Of a stretch of 64,000 nt of DNA, positions 17,082 through 25,108 are shown piece by piece (the stretch's first letter is position 1; every line of letters starts with the position of its first letter). The notes below the pieces were generated by a model. That model was not told where the DNA came from. It ran no database searches and saw nothing but the letters and a program-made list of their open reading frames with translations. The stretch is from Rhizobium esperanzae (GTDB taxonomy: Bacteria > Pseudomonadota > Alphaproteobacteria > Rhizobiales > Rhizobiaceae): NCBI RefSeq assembly GCF_002204185.1, contig NZ_MXPU01000002.1, positions 310,001-374,000 on the forward strand. Reading direction: 5' to 3'. The translations under genes and the position numbers were made by a program.

Positions 17082-18968
17082 TCAATCCAGGGCGTGGATA
17101 TCCCTGTTCTTCGTCTCCGGCAGGAAGATCACGCCGATGACAAGGGTGATCGCCGCAAAGACGATCGGGTACCAGAGGCCGTAATAGATGTCGCCTGCGG
17201 CAGCGCTCATCGCGAAGGCCGTCGCCGGCAGCAGGCCGCCGAACCAGCCGTTGCCGATGTGATAGGGCAGCGACATGCCGGTGTAGCGGATGCGGGTCGG
17301 GAAGAGCTCGACCAGAAGTGCCGCGATCGGGCCATAGACCATCGTCACATAGATCACGAGGACGAACAGGATGGCGATCGTGCCGATCCAATTGACGCGA
17401 TTCGGGTCGGCGACCATGGCGAAGCTGCCGGCATTGGCGATGTTGTAGACCGCCATGTCGGTGACGCCATTGGCCTCATCGGCCGTCAGCAGCTTGCCTT
17501 CGACCAGCTTGGCTGCCGGCATGGTTTCCTTCTCGCCGGCGCGAACAGCATCGGCATTGAGCGAAAGTTCCGGATTGGCGGCGATGAAGGCATCGAGCTT
17601 GGCATCCGGCACCTTGGCGACGCCGCGTTTCAGCGGGTAGCCGGCATCGTGAAGAGCAATGTTGACGGCCTTTTCGAAAGCGGCGGTCATGCCCTTCGCC
17701 TTGTCGCCGGCGGCAGCGGCGTCGAAGCTCGGGACCGTCGCGTTACCGACCTTCACCGTCGCCGGCTGTCCGGCGGGGCCAGGCACGACGTCATAAGGCA
17801 CCGAGTTCTTGGTCAGGAACGCCGTCGCCACGTCGCAGGAGCTGGTGAATTTCGCCGTGCCCGTCGGGTTGAACTGGAACTTGCAATCCGCCGGATCGGC
17901 CGTAACTGTTGCACGGATCGAGGCCTGCGCTTCGGCAAGTGCCGGGTTTGCCGTCCAGGTCATCGCCTTGAACAGCGGATTATAGGTCACCGCCGCGATG
18001 AGAAGGCCCGCCATGATGATCGGCTTGCGGCCGATCTTGTCGGAAAGGCCGCCGAAGATGACGAAGAATGGCGTGCCGAGGAAGAGCGCAATAGCGACCA
18101 TGACATTGGCCGAGAAGAGGTCGACCTTCAGCACGTTCTGCAGGAAGAACAGCGCATAGAACTGGCCGCCATACCAGACGACCGCCTGTCCCATGGTGGC
18201 GCCGAGAAGCGCGATGAGCGCGATCTTGGCGTTCTTCCACTGCCCGAAAGCTTCGGTCAGCGGCGCCTTGGAGCCCTTGCCTTCCGCCTTCATGCGCTGG
18301 AATGCCGGCGATTCATTCATCTTCAGGCGAATCCAGACCGAAATGCCGAGCAGGACGACCGAGACCAGGAACGGTATACGCCAGCCCCAGGCGGCGAATT
18401 GAGCCGGCCCCATCAGCGACTGAACCAGGATGATGACGATCAACGACAGGAACAGGCCGAGCGTCGCCGTCGTCTGGATCCAGGAGGTGAAATAGCCGCG
18501 CCGGCCGTTCGGCGCATGTTCGGCGACATAGGTTGCCGCACCACCATATTCACCGCCGAGCGCCAATCCCTGCAGCAGGCGCAGGCCGATCAGGATGATC
18601 GGAGCCGCGATGCCGATGCTGGCGGCTCCCGGCAGGATACCGACGAGAAAAGTCGACATGCCCATGATCAGGATCGTCACCAGGAAGGTGTATTTGCGGC
18701 CGACGAGATCACCGAGACGGCCGAAGACCAGCGCACCGAACGGACGCACCAGGAAGCCGGCGGCAAAGGCGAGCAGCGTGAAGATGTTGCGCGTCGCCTC
18801 GGGATATTGGGTGAAGTAGGTCGCGCCGATATAGGTGGCGAGCGAACCGTAGAGATAGAAATCATACCATTCGAAAACGGTACCGAGCGAAGAGGCGAAG
18901 ATGACCTTCTTCTCCTCGCCCGTCATCGGACCGGCCTTCGCGCCGTCGATGCTTGCGACATTTGCCAT
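17082..18968 (-). CDS. MFS metabolite:H+ symporter (MHS family) with large extra loop
   Basis: Inner-membrane transporter of 628 residues. The N-terminal GTVFEWYDFYLYGSLA, RPFGALVFGRLGDLVGRKYTF and LLQGLALGGEYGGAATYVAE are hallmark MHS motifs (ProP/ShiA/KgtP relatives, which carry organic acids or betaines with protons). About 190 residues at roughly 335-525 separate the helix ending LLIAAVTYNPLF from VNWIGTIAILFVLVIYVTMV. They are soluble, Ala/Asp-rich, contain two cysteines (362, 378) and likely face the periplasm. Usual MHS proteins have about 430-450 residues, so this insert explains the extra length. ATG 18968 has GGAGGA; the frame is open to 19019. Substrate unknown. Confidence 0.88.
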   Translation of the reverse strand: MANVASIDGAKAGPMTGEEKKVIFASSLGTVFEWYDFYLYGSLATYIGATYFTQYPEATRNIFTLLAFAAGFLVRPFGALVFGRLGDLVGRKYTFLVTILIMGMSTFLVGILPGAASIGIAAPIILIGLRLLQGLALGGEYGGAATYVAEHAPNGRRGYFTSWIQTTATLGLFLSLIVIILVQSLMGPAQFAAWGWRIPFLVSVVLLGISVWIRLKMNESPAFQRMKAEGKGSKAPLTEAFGQWKNAKIALIALLGATMGQAVVWYGGQFYALFFLQNVLKVDLFSANVMVAIALFLGTPFFVIFGGLSDKIGRKPIIMAGLLIAAVTYNPLFKAMTWTANPALAEAQASIRATVTADPADCKFQFNPTGTAKFTSSCDVATAFLTKNSVPYDVVPGPAGQPATVKVGNATVPSFDAAAAGDKAKGMTAAFEKAVNIALHDAGYPLKRGVAKVPDAKLDAFIAANPELSLNADAVRAGEKETMPAAKLVEGKLLTADEANGVTDMAVYNIANAGSFAMVADPNRVNWIGTIAILFVLVIYVTMVYGPIAALLVELFPTRIRYTGMSLPYHIGNGWFGGLLPATAFAMSAAAGDIYYGLWYPIVFAAITLVIGVIFLPETKNRDIHALD

Positions 18969-19211
18969 TGTCTGTCCTCCACAGAGTGATGAGCAACGCG
19001 CGCGGCCTACTCTCCTCAAAGCATACCCCTGGCCGCGACACGCCTGACGAGAGTGTGCCAGAAAAGACGGGCCGCAAAGAGAGATGCTTTGGGATTATGA
19101 CTTTAGTCTAACGAGCGCGCGTTCATCACTCGCATCGCAGCGTTGCTCAGCCCTTCTGCCGGGTGATGACATTTGGCGGCGGACAGTTTTAGTTGGTAGC
19201 GAAGGGACCTG

Positions 19212-20483
19212 CTACGCCCTCAGCGCCTGCGCCGGCGATTGCCGGTAGGCAAGCACTGCCGGCAATGCGGCGAGAATGCCGGCAAAGGCAAGCAACACCC
19301 CCATAAGCCCGGCATCTTCCCGGGCGAAGCCAACCGGCATGGCGACGCCGCTGGTCTGGGAGAGCATGCCGGACAAGGTCAGCGCCGCGGCGAAACCGAG
19401 TGCAAACCCAAGCGCTATGCCGACTGCCACCAGGAAGAAAAATTCAAGGAAGACGATGCCGAAGATCGCGCCGCGCGGGGCGCCGAAGGCTCTGAGCGCG
19501 CCGATCTGACGACGGCGCTGGCCGATATGGATGACCGTAACCAGCACCAGCGAGGCCGCGACGAGAGCTTGTGCGCCGGAAGCGACCGCAACAAGGATTT
19601 GCTTGGCATCGCCGAGTGTGGCGTAAAGACTGGTTAGCACCTCGCCGGGGAAGACGGCGATGGTGTTGCCGTTGCGATAGTCCTGGCGGAGCTTATAGGC
19701 GTCGGCGATCGTTTTCGGCTTGACGAGGATCGCCGGAAGGCCTGGAGCATCTGCGGCCCAGGTCTCGTTCAGCGTCGCATCCGGATCGAGCGCGCCGTGA
19801 TGACCATGCTCGTCATGCTCGGCGCCGGCATGATCATGATCGCCTTCGCTCTCCTCGGCGTCATCCGCATGCTCCTCCGCTTCCAGCCCGTGAATGTGCC
19901 AGACCGCCTGAATGGGAACGAGAATCGCCCGGTCCCAGGCAGTATCCGTCGGCCGCAGGCGGCCGACGACATGATAGGCGAGTTCGGTATGGGTTTCGCC
20001 CCCTTCTTCCGCCGAACCATGCATCGGCTTGATTTCATCGCCGAGCGAAAGCCTGACCGCGGAGCCGATCACTGCCTCTCCCTCATGCGTGAAAGCCTTG
20101 CCTTCGGCAAAGTCGCCGGACAGCTTGTTCGACATTTTTGTCGTCGTGCCGACGATCGGGTAGCCGGAGAAGGAATCGCCGAAGCCGATCGGCGCCGCCC
20201 AGTCGACCCGGGGATCGGCGGCAAGTCTTGCCAGCACCTCGCCCGGCATCAGCGGCAGGGGCGAGGGCTGCAGGAAGACGGAGGAGAGCACGAGCTGCGT
20301 CTCGCTGCCGCCGGCGCCGATGACGAGGTCGAACTTATCGGCGGCGCGCGCGCTGCCGAGGCGAAGCGCCCGCTCCTGCAGGACCACGGAGACGCCGAGC
20401 GCGGTCGCAAGCGCCACCAACAGCACGACAACCAGCGATCCCGCCCACAGGCGGCGAAGATCGGCGCAAATGAAGCGGATCAT
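19212..20483 (-). CDS. FtsX/MacB-type ABC transporter permease with His-rich loop
   Basis: Permease of 423 residues. One membrane helix near the N-terminus (SLVVVLLVALATALGVSVVL) is followed by a large periplasmic domain of about 250 residues and three C-terminal helices, with GALRAFGAPRGAIFGIVFLE before the second: the MacB_PCD-FtsX layout. Residues 196-229 of the periplasmic domain carry nine histidines mixed with Asp/Glu, a likely Zn/Ni/Co-binding loop. Its ATG overlaps the ATPase stop codon (ATGA). I recall clusters with this permease type being induced by zinc starvation in Pseudomonas and Vibrio; metal specificity here is inference. Alternative: lipoprotein/peptide exporter of the LolE/MacB kind. 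Confidence 0.82.
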   Translation of the reverse strand: MIRFICADLRRLWAGSLVVVLLVALATALGVSVVLQERALRLGSARAADKFDLVIGAGGSETQLVLSSVFLQPSPLPLMPGEVLARLAADPRVDWAAPIGFGDSFSGYPIVGTTTKMSNKLSGDFAEGKAFTHEGEAVIGSAVRLSLGDEIKPMHGSAEEGGETHTELAYHVVGRLRPTDTAWDRAILVPIQAVWHIHGLEAEEHADDAEESEGDHDHAGAEHDEHGHHGALDPDATLNETWAADAPGLPAILVKPKTIADAYKLRQDYRNGNTIAVFPGEVLTSLYATLGDAKQILVAVASGAQALVAASLVLVTVIHIGQRRRQIGALRAFGAPRGAIFGIVFLEFFFLVAVGIALGFALGFAAALTLSGMLSQTSGVAMPVGFAREDAGLMGVLLAFAGILAALPAVLAYRQSPAQALRA

Positions 20484-21181
20484 GCGGCCTCCCCCGCAGC
20501 GGCAATGGCATCCTTGCTGATTCGACCGGAGCTGAGCGTGATGCGCCGGTCGAGACGGCCGGCGAGCCGCTGGTCGTGGGAAACGACGATCAGCGTGCTG
20601 CCTTCGGCATTGGCAAGCTCGAGGAGGAGATCGCCGACGGCCTCACCGCTTTCGGCGTCAAGGCTCGCGGTCGGCTCATCGGCAATGATGACGCCGGGCT
20701 TGCGCAGCAGCGCGCGGGCGATCGCCACGCGCTGCATCTCGCCGCGCGACATGGTCTCGATCTTCTGGCCGGGCCGGGACAGGTTGACCGTGTTCAAAAG
20801 CACATGCGCCCGCTCCATGACGGCGGCCGTCGCGGCGCCGGCAAGCCGGGCAGGCAGAAGCACGTTCTCGAGTGCCGACAGGCCGGGAAAAAGATGGAAT
20901 TCCTGCATGACAAGGCCGATATTGACGGCGCGGAACCGGTCGCGCCGGCTTTCCGAAAAAGCGGCGATATCCTCACCGTTCCAGCGGATCTGGCCCTGCC
21001 GCGTCCGCTCCAGACCGGTGACGACATTGACGAAGGTGCTCTTGCCGGAGCCTGATGCTCCTGTAATCGCGACCCTGCTGCCGGCCACGATCGACAGGCG
21101 GCCGATCGCCAGCGCCGGCGAGGAGAGGCCTGGAAAGGTAACGTCAAGGTTTTCGATATCGAGCGCGAGCATCGGATTCAC
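20480..21181 (-). CDS. ABC transporter ATPase (LolD/MacB-like)
   Basis: ATPase of 233 residues energising the adjacent FtsX-type permease. Walker A is GASGSGKST, the Q-loop is MQEFHLFPG, the signature is MSRGEMQRVAIARALL (a variant of LSGGQ) and Walker B is GVIIADEPTASLD, followed by the H-loop VVSHDQR. It starts with GTG 21181 overlapping the upstream stop (GTGA) or with ATG 21172, and ends in an ATGA overlap with the permease gene. The three genes 21639-19212 are thus tightly coupled. Cytoplasmic face of the inner membrane. Confidence 0.9.
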   Translation of the reverse strand: MNPMLALDIENLDVTFPGLSSPALAIGRLSIVAGSRVAITGASGSGKSTFVNVVTGLERTRQGQIRWNGEDIAAFSESRRDRFRAVNIGLVMQEFHLFPGLSALENVLLPARLAGAATAAVMERAHVLLNTVNLSRPGQKIETMSRGEMQRVAIARALLRKPGVIIADEPTASLDAESGEAVGDLLLELANAEGSTLIVVSHDQRLAGRLDRRITLSSGRISKDAIAAAGEAA

Positions 21182-21639
21182 ACGGCGAAATATTCGGCCT
21201 GGCGGATGCGCAGCAGGCTGACGAAGCCGGTTTCCGGATCCGTCCAGGAGCCGTATTCCAGCGTGCCGCGCACTTCGATTGTCTGGCGCGGCTGCACGAA
21301 GGTCTGTTTTTCCGAGAGGTAAACCACGACGATATTGTCGGGCCAGTCCGCATCCGAAGAGCAGAAGGGGCAGAGCGACATCGGTACTTCGGTGAGTACG
21401 AAGAACTGCGCCTCGGCCTTCAGCGGCGGCGCCATAAATCCCTTCATGCTGATTTCCTGGCCGGCAAGGCGCTTCACCTTATCGGAGAACTCAAGACCGA
21501 GCACGCCGAACTTGCCATAGAGCTCGTCGAAGGAGAGCAAAGCGCCGGCGGCACGAACGGCGTGAGCGGTGAAGGGGAGCGCAACGGCGGCGCCGATCAG
21601 CCGGCGGCGGCTGAGATACAGCGAAGAGAATATGTCCAT
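21178..21639 (-). CDS. periplasmic CPFC-motif protein of an ABC cluster (DUF3299-like)
   Basis: Protein of 153 residues with an SRRRLIGAAVALPFTAHA leader that looks like a twin-arginine or Sec signal. The mature part has two regions with an OB-like beta pattern: VKRLAGQEISMKGFMAPPL and IEVRGTLEYGSWTD. Between them is SLCPFCSSDADW, whose CxxC plus Asp suggests metal or redox chemistry. It resembles the small periplasmic partners encoded beside ABC exporters in zinc-responsive clusters, but assignment to DUF3299 is tentative. GGAGG precedes ATG 21639. It lies 99 bases after phoA on the same strand; that gap has only short GC hairpins and no strong terminator. Confidence 0.7.
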   Translation of the reverse strand: MDIFSSLYLSRRRLIGAAVALPFTAHAVRAAGALLSFDELYGKFGVLGLEFSDKVKRLAGQEISMKGFMAPPLKAEAQFFVLTEVPMSLCPFCSSDADWPDNIVVVYLSEKQTFVQPRQTIEVRGTLEYGSWTDPETGFVSLLRIRQAEYFAV

Positions 21640-21738
21640 GGCAGCCTCCAGGAAACAAATCCCGGCCGGTGAACGGCCAGGACCATGATCGACAAAAGAG
21701 GCAAGGCCGGCAAGCGGCCCTGCAAGATCGGCTTAAAA

Positions 21739-23493
21739 TCAGTTCGTTTGCCTGGCGCCGAGGGCGAAGGTGTCGGCGAGCACGCGATAGACGTCGCTCT
21801 GTTCCATGTAACCATGGAAGCCTTCGGCACCCGGACCGGCCGACTGCAGGACGACATCATCGACGGCATGAACGCCGCTCTCGCTGCTCTTCGGAAGATT
21901 GCCCTGTACGAAGACGGCGCCGGGAACATCCTTATATTGTTCGTTGGCGACATATTCCTTCTTCTCGTTCTGGACGGCCGGAACGAAAGGACCGTCGAGC
22001 TTCGGACGGAAGGTCTCGTAGTGATCGGGGCCGTTGTTGGCGCTCAGGAACAGGCGGCGGCTGACGTCGATCTTGTCGGGATAACCGTCGCCATTTTCAT
22101 CCTTGTAGTTCGGGAAGCCGGCCTCGGCGTAGGTGCCGACCTTTTCGCGCATTTCCGTGCCGGGCTTCTCGTCGTCGACGGTGCCGATGATCGATACGCC
22201 GTGCGTGTGGTCGCCGGTGACGACGATCAGAGTGTCCGGATGGGCCTTCTGGAATTCGCGGGCAACGCCGATCGCCTTGTCGAATTCGATGGTGTCGATA
22301 ACCGCACGGTCCCAATCCAGCGGATGGGACATCTTGTCGATCGAGGAGCCTTCGACCATCAGGAAGAAGCCGTCAGCATTCTTCGACAGGCGGTCGAGCG
22401 CAACCTTGGTCATCTCGACGAGACCTGGCTGGTTCGGGAACTTGTCGACAGTGCCCTTCTTCAGGAACTCGCGATCGAGCGTGACGTCCATATTGCCGGT
22501 GTGGAAGAGGCCGAGAAGGTTGCCTTCAGCCGACGCATTGGCGGCGAGTTCGTTCTTGTCGGTCGCAAGCTTGTAGCCGGCATCCTGGAACAGCTTGATG
22601 TAATCCTGATTGTCCTTGCGCTTGGAGCCGGCGACTTCCTTGCCGAGGAAATAGGCCGAGCCGCCGCCAAGGATGACTTCCGGCTTCACCTCGAGCAGCA
22701 TGCCGACGATGTCGGCCTTTTCGTTGCGGCTGCGGGTATGGGAAACGACCGCAGCTGGCGTCGCATCCTCGATTTCGGACGTCGCGACAATGCCGATCGA
22801 CTTCTTGGTCGTGCGGCGAACGGCCTCGCCAAAGGTTTCGACGCGCGGGTCGTCGAGTGCGGCCGGTGTCCGGTCCGCATAGACGCCGAGCGCGTTGACG
22901 GCCGTCTTGTGCCCAGTCATGAAGGCCGACATGGTGTTGGCCGAGTCCGTGGCAACGGCATTCGTCGCTGACGTGCCGATAAAAGCCATATGATCGAGAT
23001 CGTCCATATTCAGGCGGCCGTTCGCTTTGCCCTCGGTCATGCCCTTGGACATGATGCGGGCGGCGGTGCGATGCGCGACGGAAAGGCCGTCGCCGAGGAG
23101 GAAGATAATGTTCTTGGCCTTCGGCTGAGCGGCGGTTTCGTAAACGTCCCAGGTGACCGACTTCGTCTCATTGCCGGCGGAGACCTCGATCTTGTAGGCG
23201 CCGGGTTCCGAGATCTTCAAGCCGCGGAGCAGAAGAGCGGAACCGAGGGCCTTGTCTTCCTTGCCTTTTTCCAGCTCGATGAACTGCGCTTCGCCCCCAA
23301 GGACAGTCTTGTAATCCTGACCGTTGACCGTGACCTTCACATCTTCCGGCTTGACCTGCTTGTTGAGCTCGACCTTGAAATCGAATGGGGAGCCGGCAAG
23401 GATCGTCGCGCGATCAAGCGGATAGACTGTCGTCGCCTGAGCGGCGCCCGCGAGGATGGTGGTGGCCGCAAAGGCGGCGAGAAGCATACGCAT
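21739..23493 (-). CDS. phoA: alkaline phosphatase
   Basis: Periplasmic phosphomonoesterase of 584 residues that frees phosphate from organic esters. Signal peptide 1-20 (ending AAQA), then an Ig-like beta domain of about 100 residues, then the alkaline phosphatase fold. Visible active-site residues: Asp135 (LLGDGLS), nucleophile Ser184 in TDSANT, Glu381, Asp386 and His390 (EGSSIDKMSH), Asp428-His429 (TGDHTHG) and a late VHAVDD histidine. DENGDGYPDKID (465-476) looks like a calcium-binding EF-hand loop. The N-terminal beta domain makes it longer than E. coli PhoA. A Pho box lies upstream, so PhoB control is likely. The enzyme class needs zinc and magnesium. Confidence 0.93.
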   Translation of the reverse strand: MRMLLAAFAATTILAGAAQATTVYPLDRATILAGSPFDFKVELNKQVKPEDVKVTVNGQDYKTVLGGEAQFIELEKGKEDKALGSALLLRGLKISEPGAYKIEVSAGNETKSVTWDVYETAAQPKAKNIIFLLGDGLSVAHRTAARIMSKGMTEGKANGRLNMDDLDHMAFIGTSATNAVATDSANTMSAFMTGHKTAVNALGVYADRTPAALDDPRVETFGEAVRRTTKKSIGIVATSEIEDATPAAVVSHTRSRNEKADIVGMLLEVKPEVILGGGSAYFLGKEVAGSKRKDNQDYIKLFQDAGYKLATDKNELAANASAEGNLLGLFHTGNMDVTLDREFLKKGTVDKFPNQPGLVEMTKVALDRLSKNADGFFLMVEGSSIDKMSHPLDWDRAVIDTIEFDKAIGVAREFQKAHPDTLIVVTGDHTHGVSIIGTVDDEKPGTEMREKVGTYAEAGFPNYKDENGDGYPDKIDVSRRLFLSANNGPDHYETFRPKLDGPFVPAVQNEKKEYVANEQYKDVPGAVFVQGNLPKSSESGVHAVDDVVLQSAGPGAEGFHGYMEQSDVYRVLADTFALGARQTN

Positions 23494-23550
23494 GGAAAAC
23501 CCCCGTTTTCGTTGCAGACATTAACAACCGGGTTGGGATATCTCCCGGGC

Positions 23551-23568
23551 ATGACAGCGGCATGACAA
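23551..23568 (-). promoter_or_regulatory. Pho box upstream of phoA
   Basis: On the phoA strand the sequence is TTGTCATGCCGCTGTCAT: two 7-base repeats TTGTCAT and CTGTCAT with a 4-base spacer, matching the PhoB consensus CTGTCAT-N4-CTGTCAT at all but one base. It ends 57 bases before the phoA start codon, room for a PhoB-activated promoter. Confidence 0.9.
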
Positions 23569-23672
23569 AAAGCCCGGCTTGCGGCCGCCCCTTTTGACCT
23601 GCTGTCTGCTCACGCAAAAACCTTGACTCCTGCGGAAAACCTTCTAAGAGCAACAGCGGAAAAGGAATCTCC

Positions 23673-23792
23673 ATGGTTCGCGACGAACACGCCATTGCCG
23701 CATGCGATGACCGGGCACGGGTTGCCGGGGTGGATATTGCCGTTCCGGTTTCTGCCAAAACCAAGGCCAAAACGACGACGAAAACTGTCTGA
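23673..23792 (+). CDS. possible small ORF of 39 codons, unknown
   Basis: ATG 23673 is preceded by AAGGA at six bases and opens a 39-codon frame rich in Ala, Val, Lys and Thr, ending KTKAKTTTKTV. No signal peptide or known motif is visible. It sits in the 410-bp stretch between the divergent phoA and asd genes. Apart from the Pho box I see no other feature there. It could be a real small protein, part of the asd leader, or chance; only the ribosome binding site argues for it. Confidence 0.3.
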   Translation: MVRDEHAIAACDDRARVAGVDIAVPVSAKTKAKTTTKTV

Positions 23793-23903
23793 CGTCTCTG
23801 GCCTGCCGCTCTCTCCCCGGCTCGGCTGGGGACAGGAAGACGCGATCCGTCGCGCCTTTCCCCTCACCGGACAAGAGGAGAGAAGAGAAAGAGAGCTTGA
23901 GAA

Positions 23904-24938
23904 ATGGGTTTTAAAGTAGCAGTTGCGGGAGCGACCGGAAATGTCGGCCGGGAGATGCTCAACATCCTCTCCGAACGCGGCTTCCCCGCCGATGAGGTCG
24001 TGGCGCTCGCCTCGGCACGTTCGCAGGGGACCGAAGTGTCCTACGGCGACCGGACGCTGAAGGTTTCCAATCTGGAGAATTACGATTTCTCCGATACCGA
24101 TATCTGCCTGATGTCGGCCGGCGGCGAGGTCTCCAAGAAGTTCTCGCCCAAGATCGGCCAGCAGGGCTGCGTCGTCATCGACAATTCCTCGGCCTGGCGC
24201 TACGACGCCGACGTACCGCTGATCGTGCCGGAAGTGAACCCGGACGCCGTCACGCAGTTCACCAAGCGCAACATCATTGCCAATCCGAACTGCTCGACCG
24301 CGCAGCTGGTGGTGGCGCTGAAGCCGCTGCACGACTTCGCCAAGATCAAGCGCGTCGTCGTCTCCACCTATCAGTCGGTCTCCGGCGCCGGCAAGGACGG
24401 CATGGACGAGCTGTTCAACCAGACGCGCGCGGTCTTCGTCGCCGATCCGATCGAGAACAAGAAGTTCACCAAGCGCATCGCCTTCAACGTCATCCCGCAC
24501 ATAGATAGCTTCATGGAAGACGGCTACACCAAGGAAGAATGGAAGGTGCTGGCCGAGACGAAGAAGATGCTCGACCCGAAGATCAAGGTGACCTGCACCG
24601 CGGTGCGTGTGCCCGTGTTCATCGGTCATTCGGAATCGGTCAACATCGAATTCGAGAACGAGATCACCGCCGACCAGGCCCGCGATATCCTGCGCGATGC
24701 CCCGGGCTGCCTCGTCATCGACAAGCGCGAGAACGGCGGCTACATCACGCCTTATGAATCCGCCGGCGAAGATGCGACCTATATCTCGCGCATCCGCGAG
24801 GACGCCACGGTCGAAAACGGCCTCAATATGTGGGTTGTTTCCGACAATCTGCGCAAAGGCGCGGCGCTGAACGCCATCCAGATCGCCGAGCTGCTCGTCA
24901 ATCGCGGCCTGGTCAAGCCGCGCAAGCAGGCAGCCTGA
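23904..24938 (+). CDS. asd: aspartate-semialdehyde dehydrogenase
   Basis: Enzyme of 344 residues that reduces aspartyl phosphate to aspartate semialdehyde with NADPH, the branch point to lysine, diaminopimelate, methionine and threonine. The nucleotide-binding GATGNVGREML is at residues 9-19, the catalytic cysteine Cys130 in NPNCSTAQLV, and the substrate region VSTYQSVSGAGKDGMDEL follows. Full length for the bacterial type. ATG 23904 is preceded by a purine-rich GAGAAAGAGAG stretch. A strong intrinsic terminator follows, so it is probably monocistronic. Confidence 0.97.
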   Translation: MGFKVAVAGATGNVGREMLNILSERGFPADEVVALASARSQGTEVSYGDRTLKVSNLENYDFSDTDICLMSAGGEVSKKFSPKIGQQGCVVIDNSSAWRYDADVPLIVPEVNPDAVTQFTKRNIIANPNCSTAQLVVALKPLHDFAKIKRVVVSTYQSVSGAGKDGMDELFNQTRAVFVADPIENKKFTKRIAFNVIPHIDSFMEDGYTKEEWKVLAETKKMLDPKIKVTCTAVRVPVFIGHSESVNIEFENEITADQARDILRDAPGCLVIDKRENGGYITPYESAGEDATYISRIREDATVENGLNMWVVSDNLRKGAALNAIQIAELLVNRGLVKPRKQAA

Positions 24939-24965
24939 TACCATTTGTAAACCATAAGATGTTAA

Positions 24966-24993
24966 AGCCCTGCTCGTTGAGCGGGGCTTTTTC
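24966..24993 (+). terminator. rho-independent terminator of asd
   Basis: AAGCCC-T-GCTC pairs with GAGC-G-GGGCTT around a GTT loop (one T-G wobble) and is followed by TTT. It lies 27 bases after the asd stop codon. Confidence 0.85.
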
Positions 24994-25108
24994 CGGGGCA
25001 AATACGACTGTATAAGCGCTCGCTAAACGATGATCGTGACAAAATCGCGAGTGGCTGGCATTCTCTTGCCCGCTTAAAAACTATGCAGATCGAGAGCGGG
25101 GTTTCTCA

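Noticed and set aside
17094-18989. 631-codon open frame antisense to the MHS transporter
   Set aside because: Very Arg/Asp/His-rich composition with no recognisable fold; the reverse strand carries clear transporter motifs.
18969-19211. Sigma-54 promoter upstream of the MHS transporter
   Set aside because: TGGCAC occurs on the reverse strand but no TTGC element follows at the required spacing.
21640-21738. Zur-type operator before the CPFC/ABC cluster
   Set aside because: I looked for an AT-rich zinc-regulator palindrome and found only short GC hairpins, so zinc control is not supported by sequence.
21685-22971. 428-codon open frame antisense to phoA
   Set aside because: Overlaps a complete alkaline phosphatase; composition is that of a shadow.
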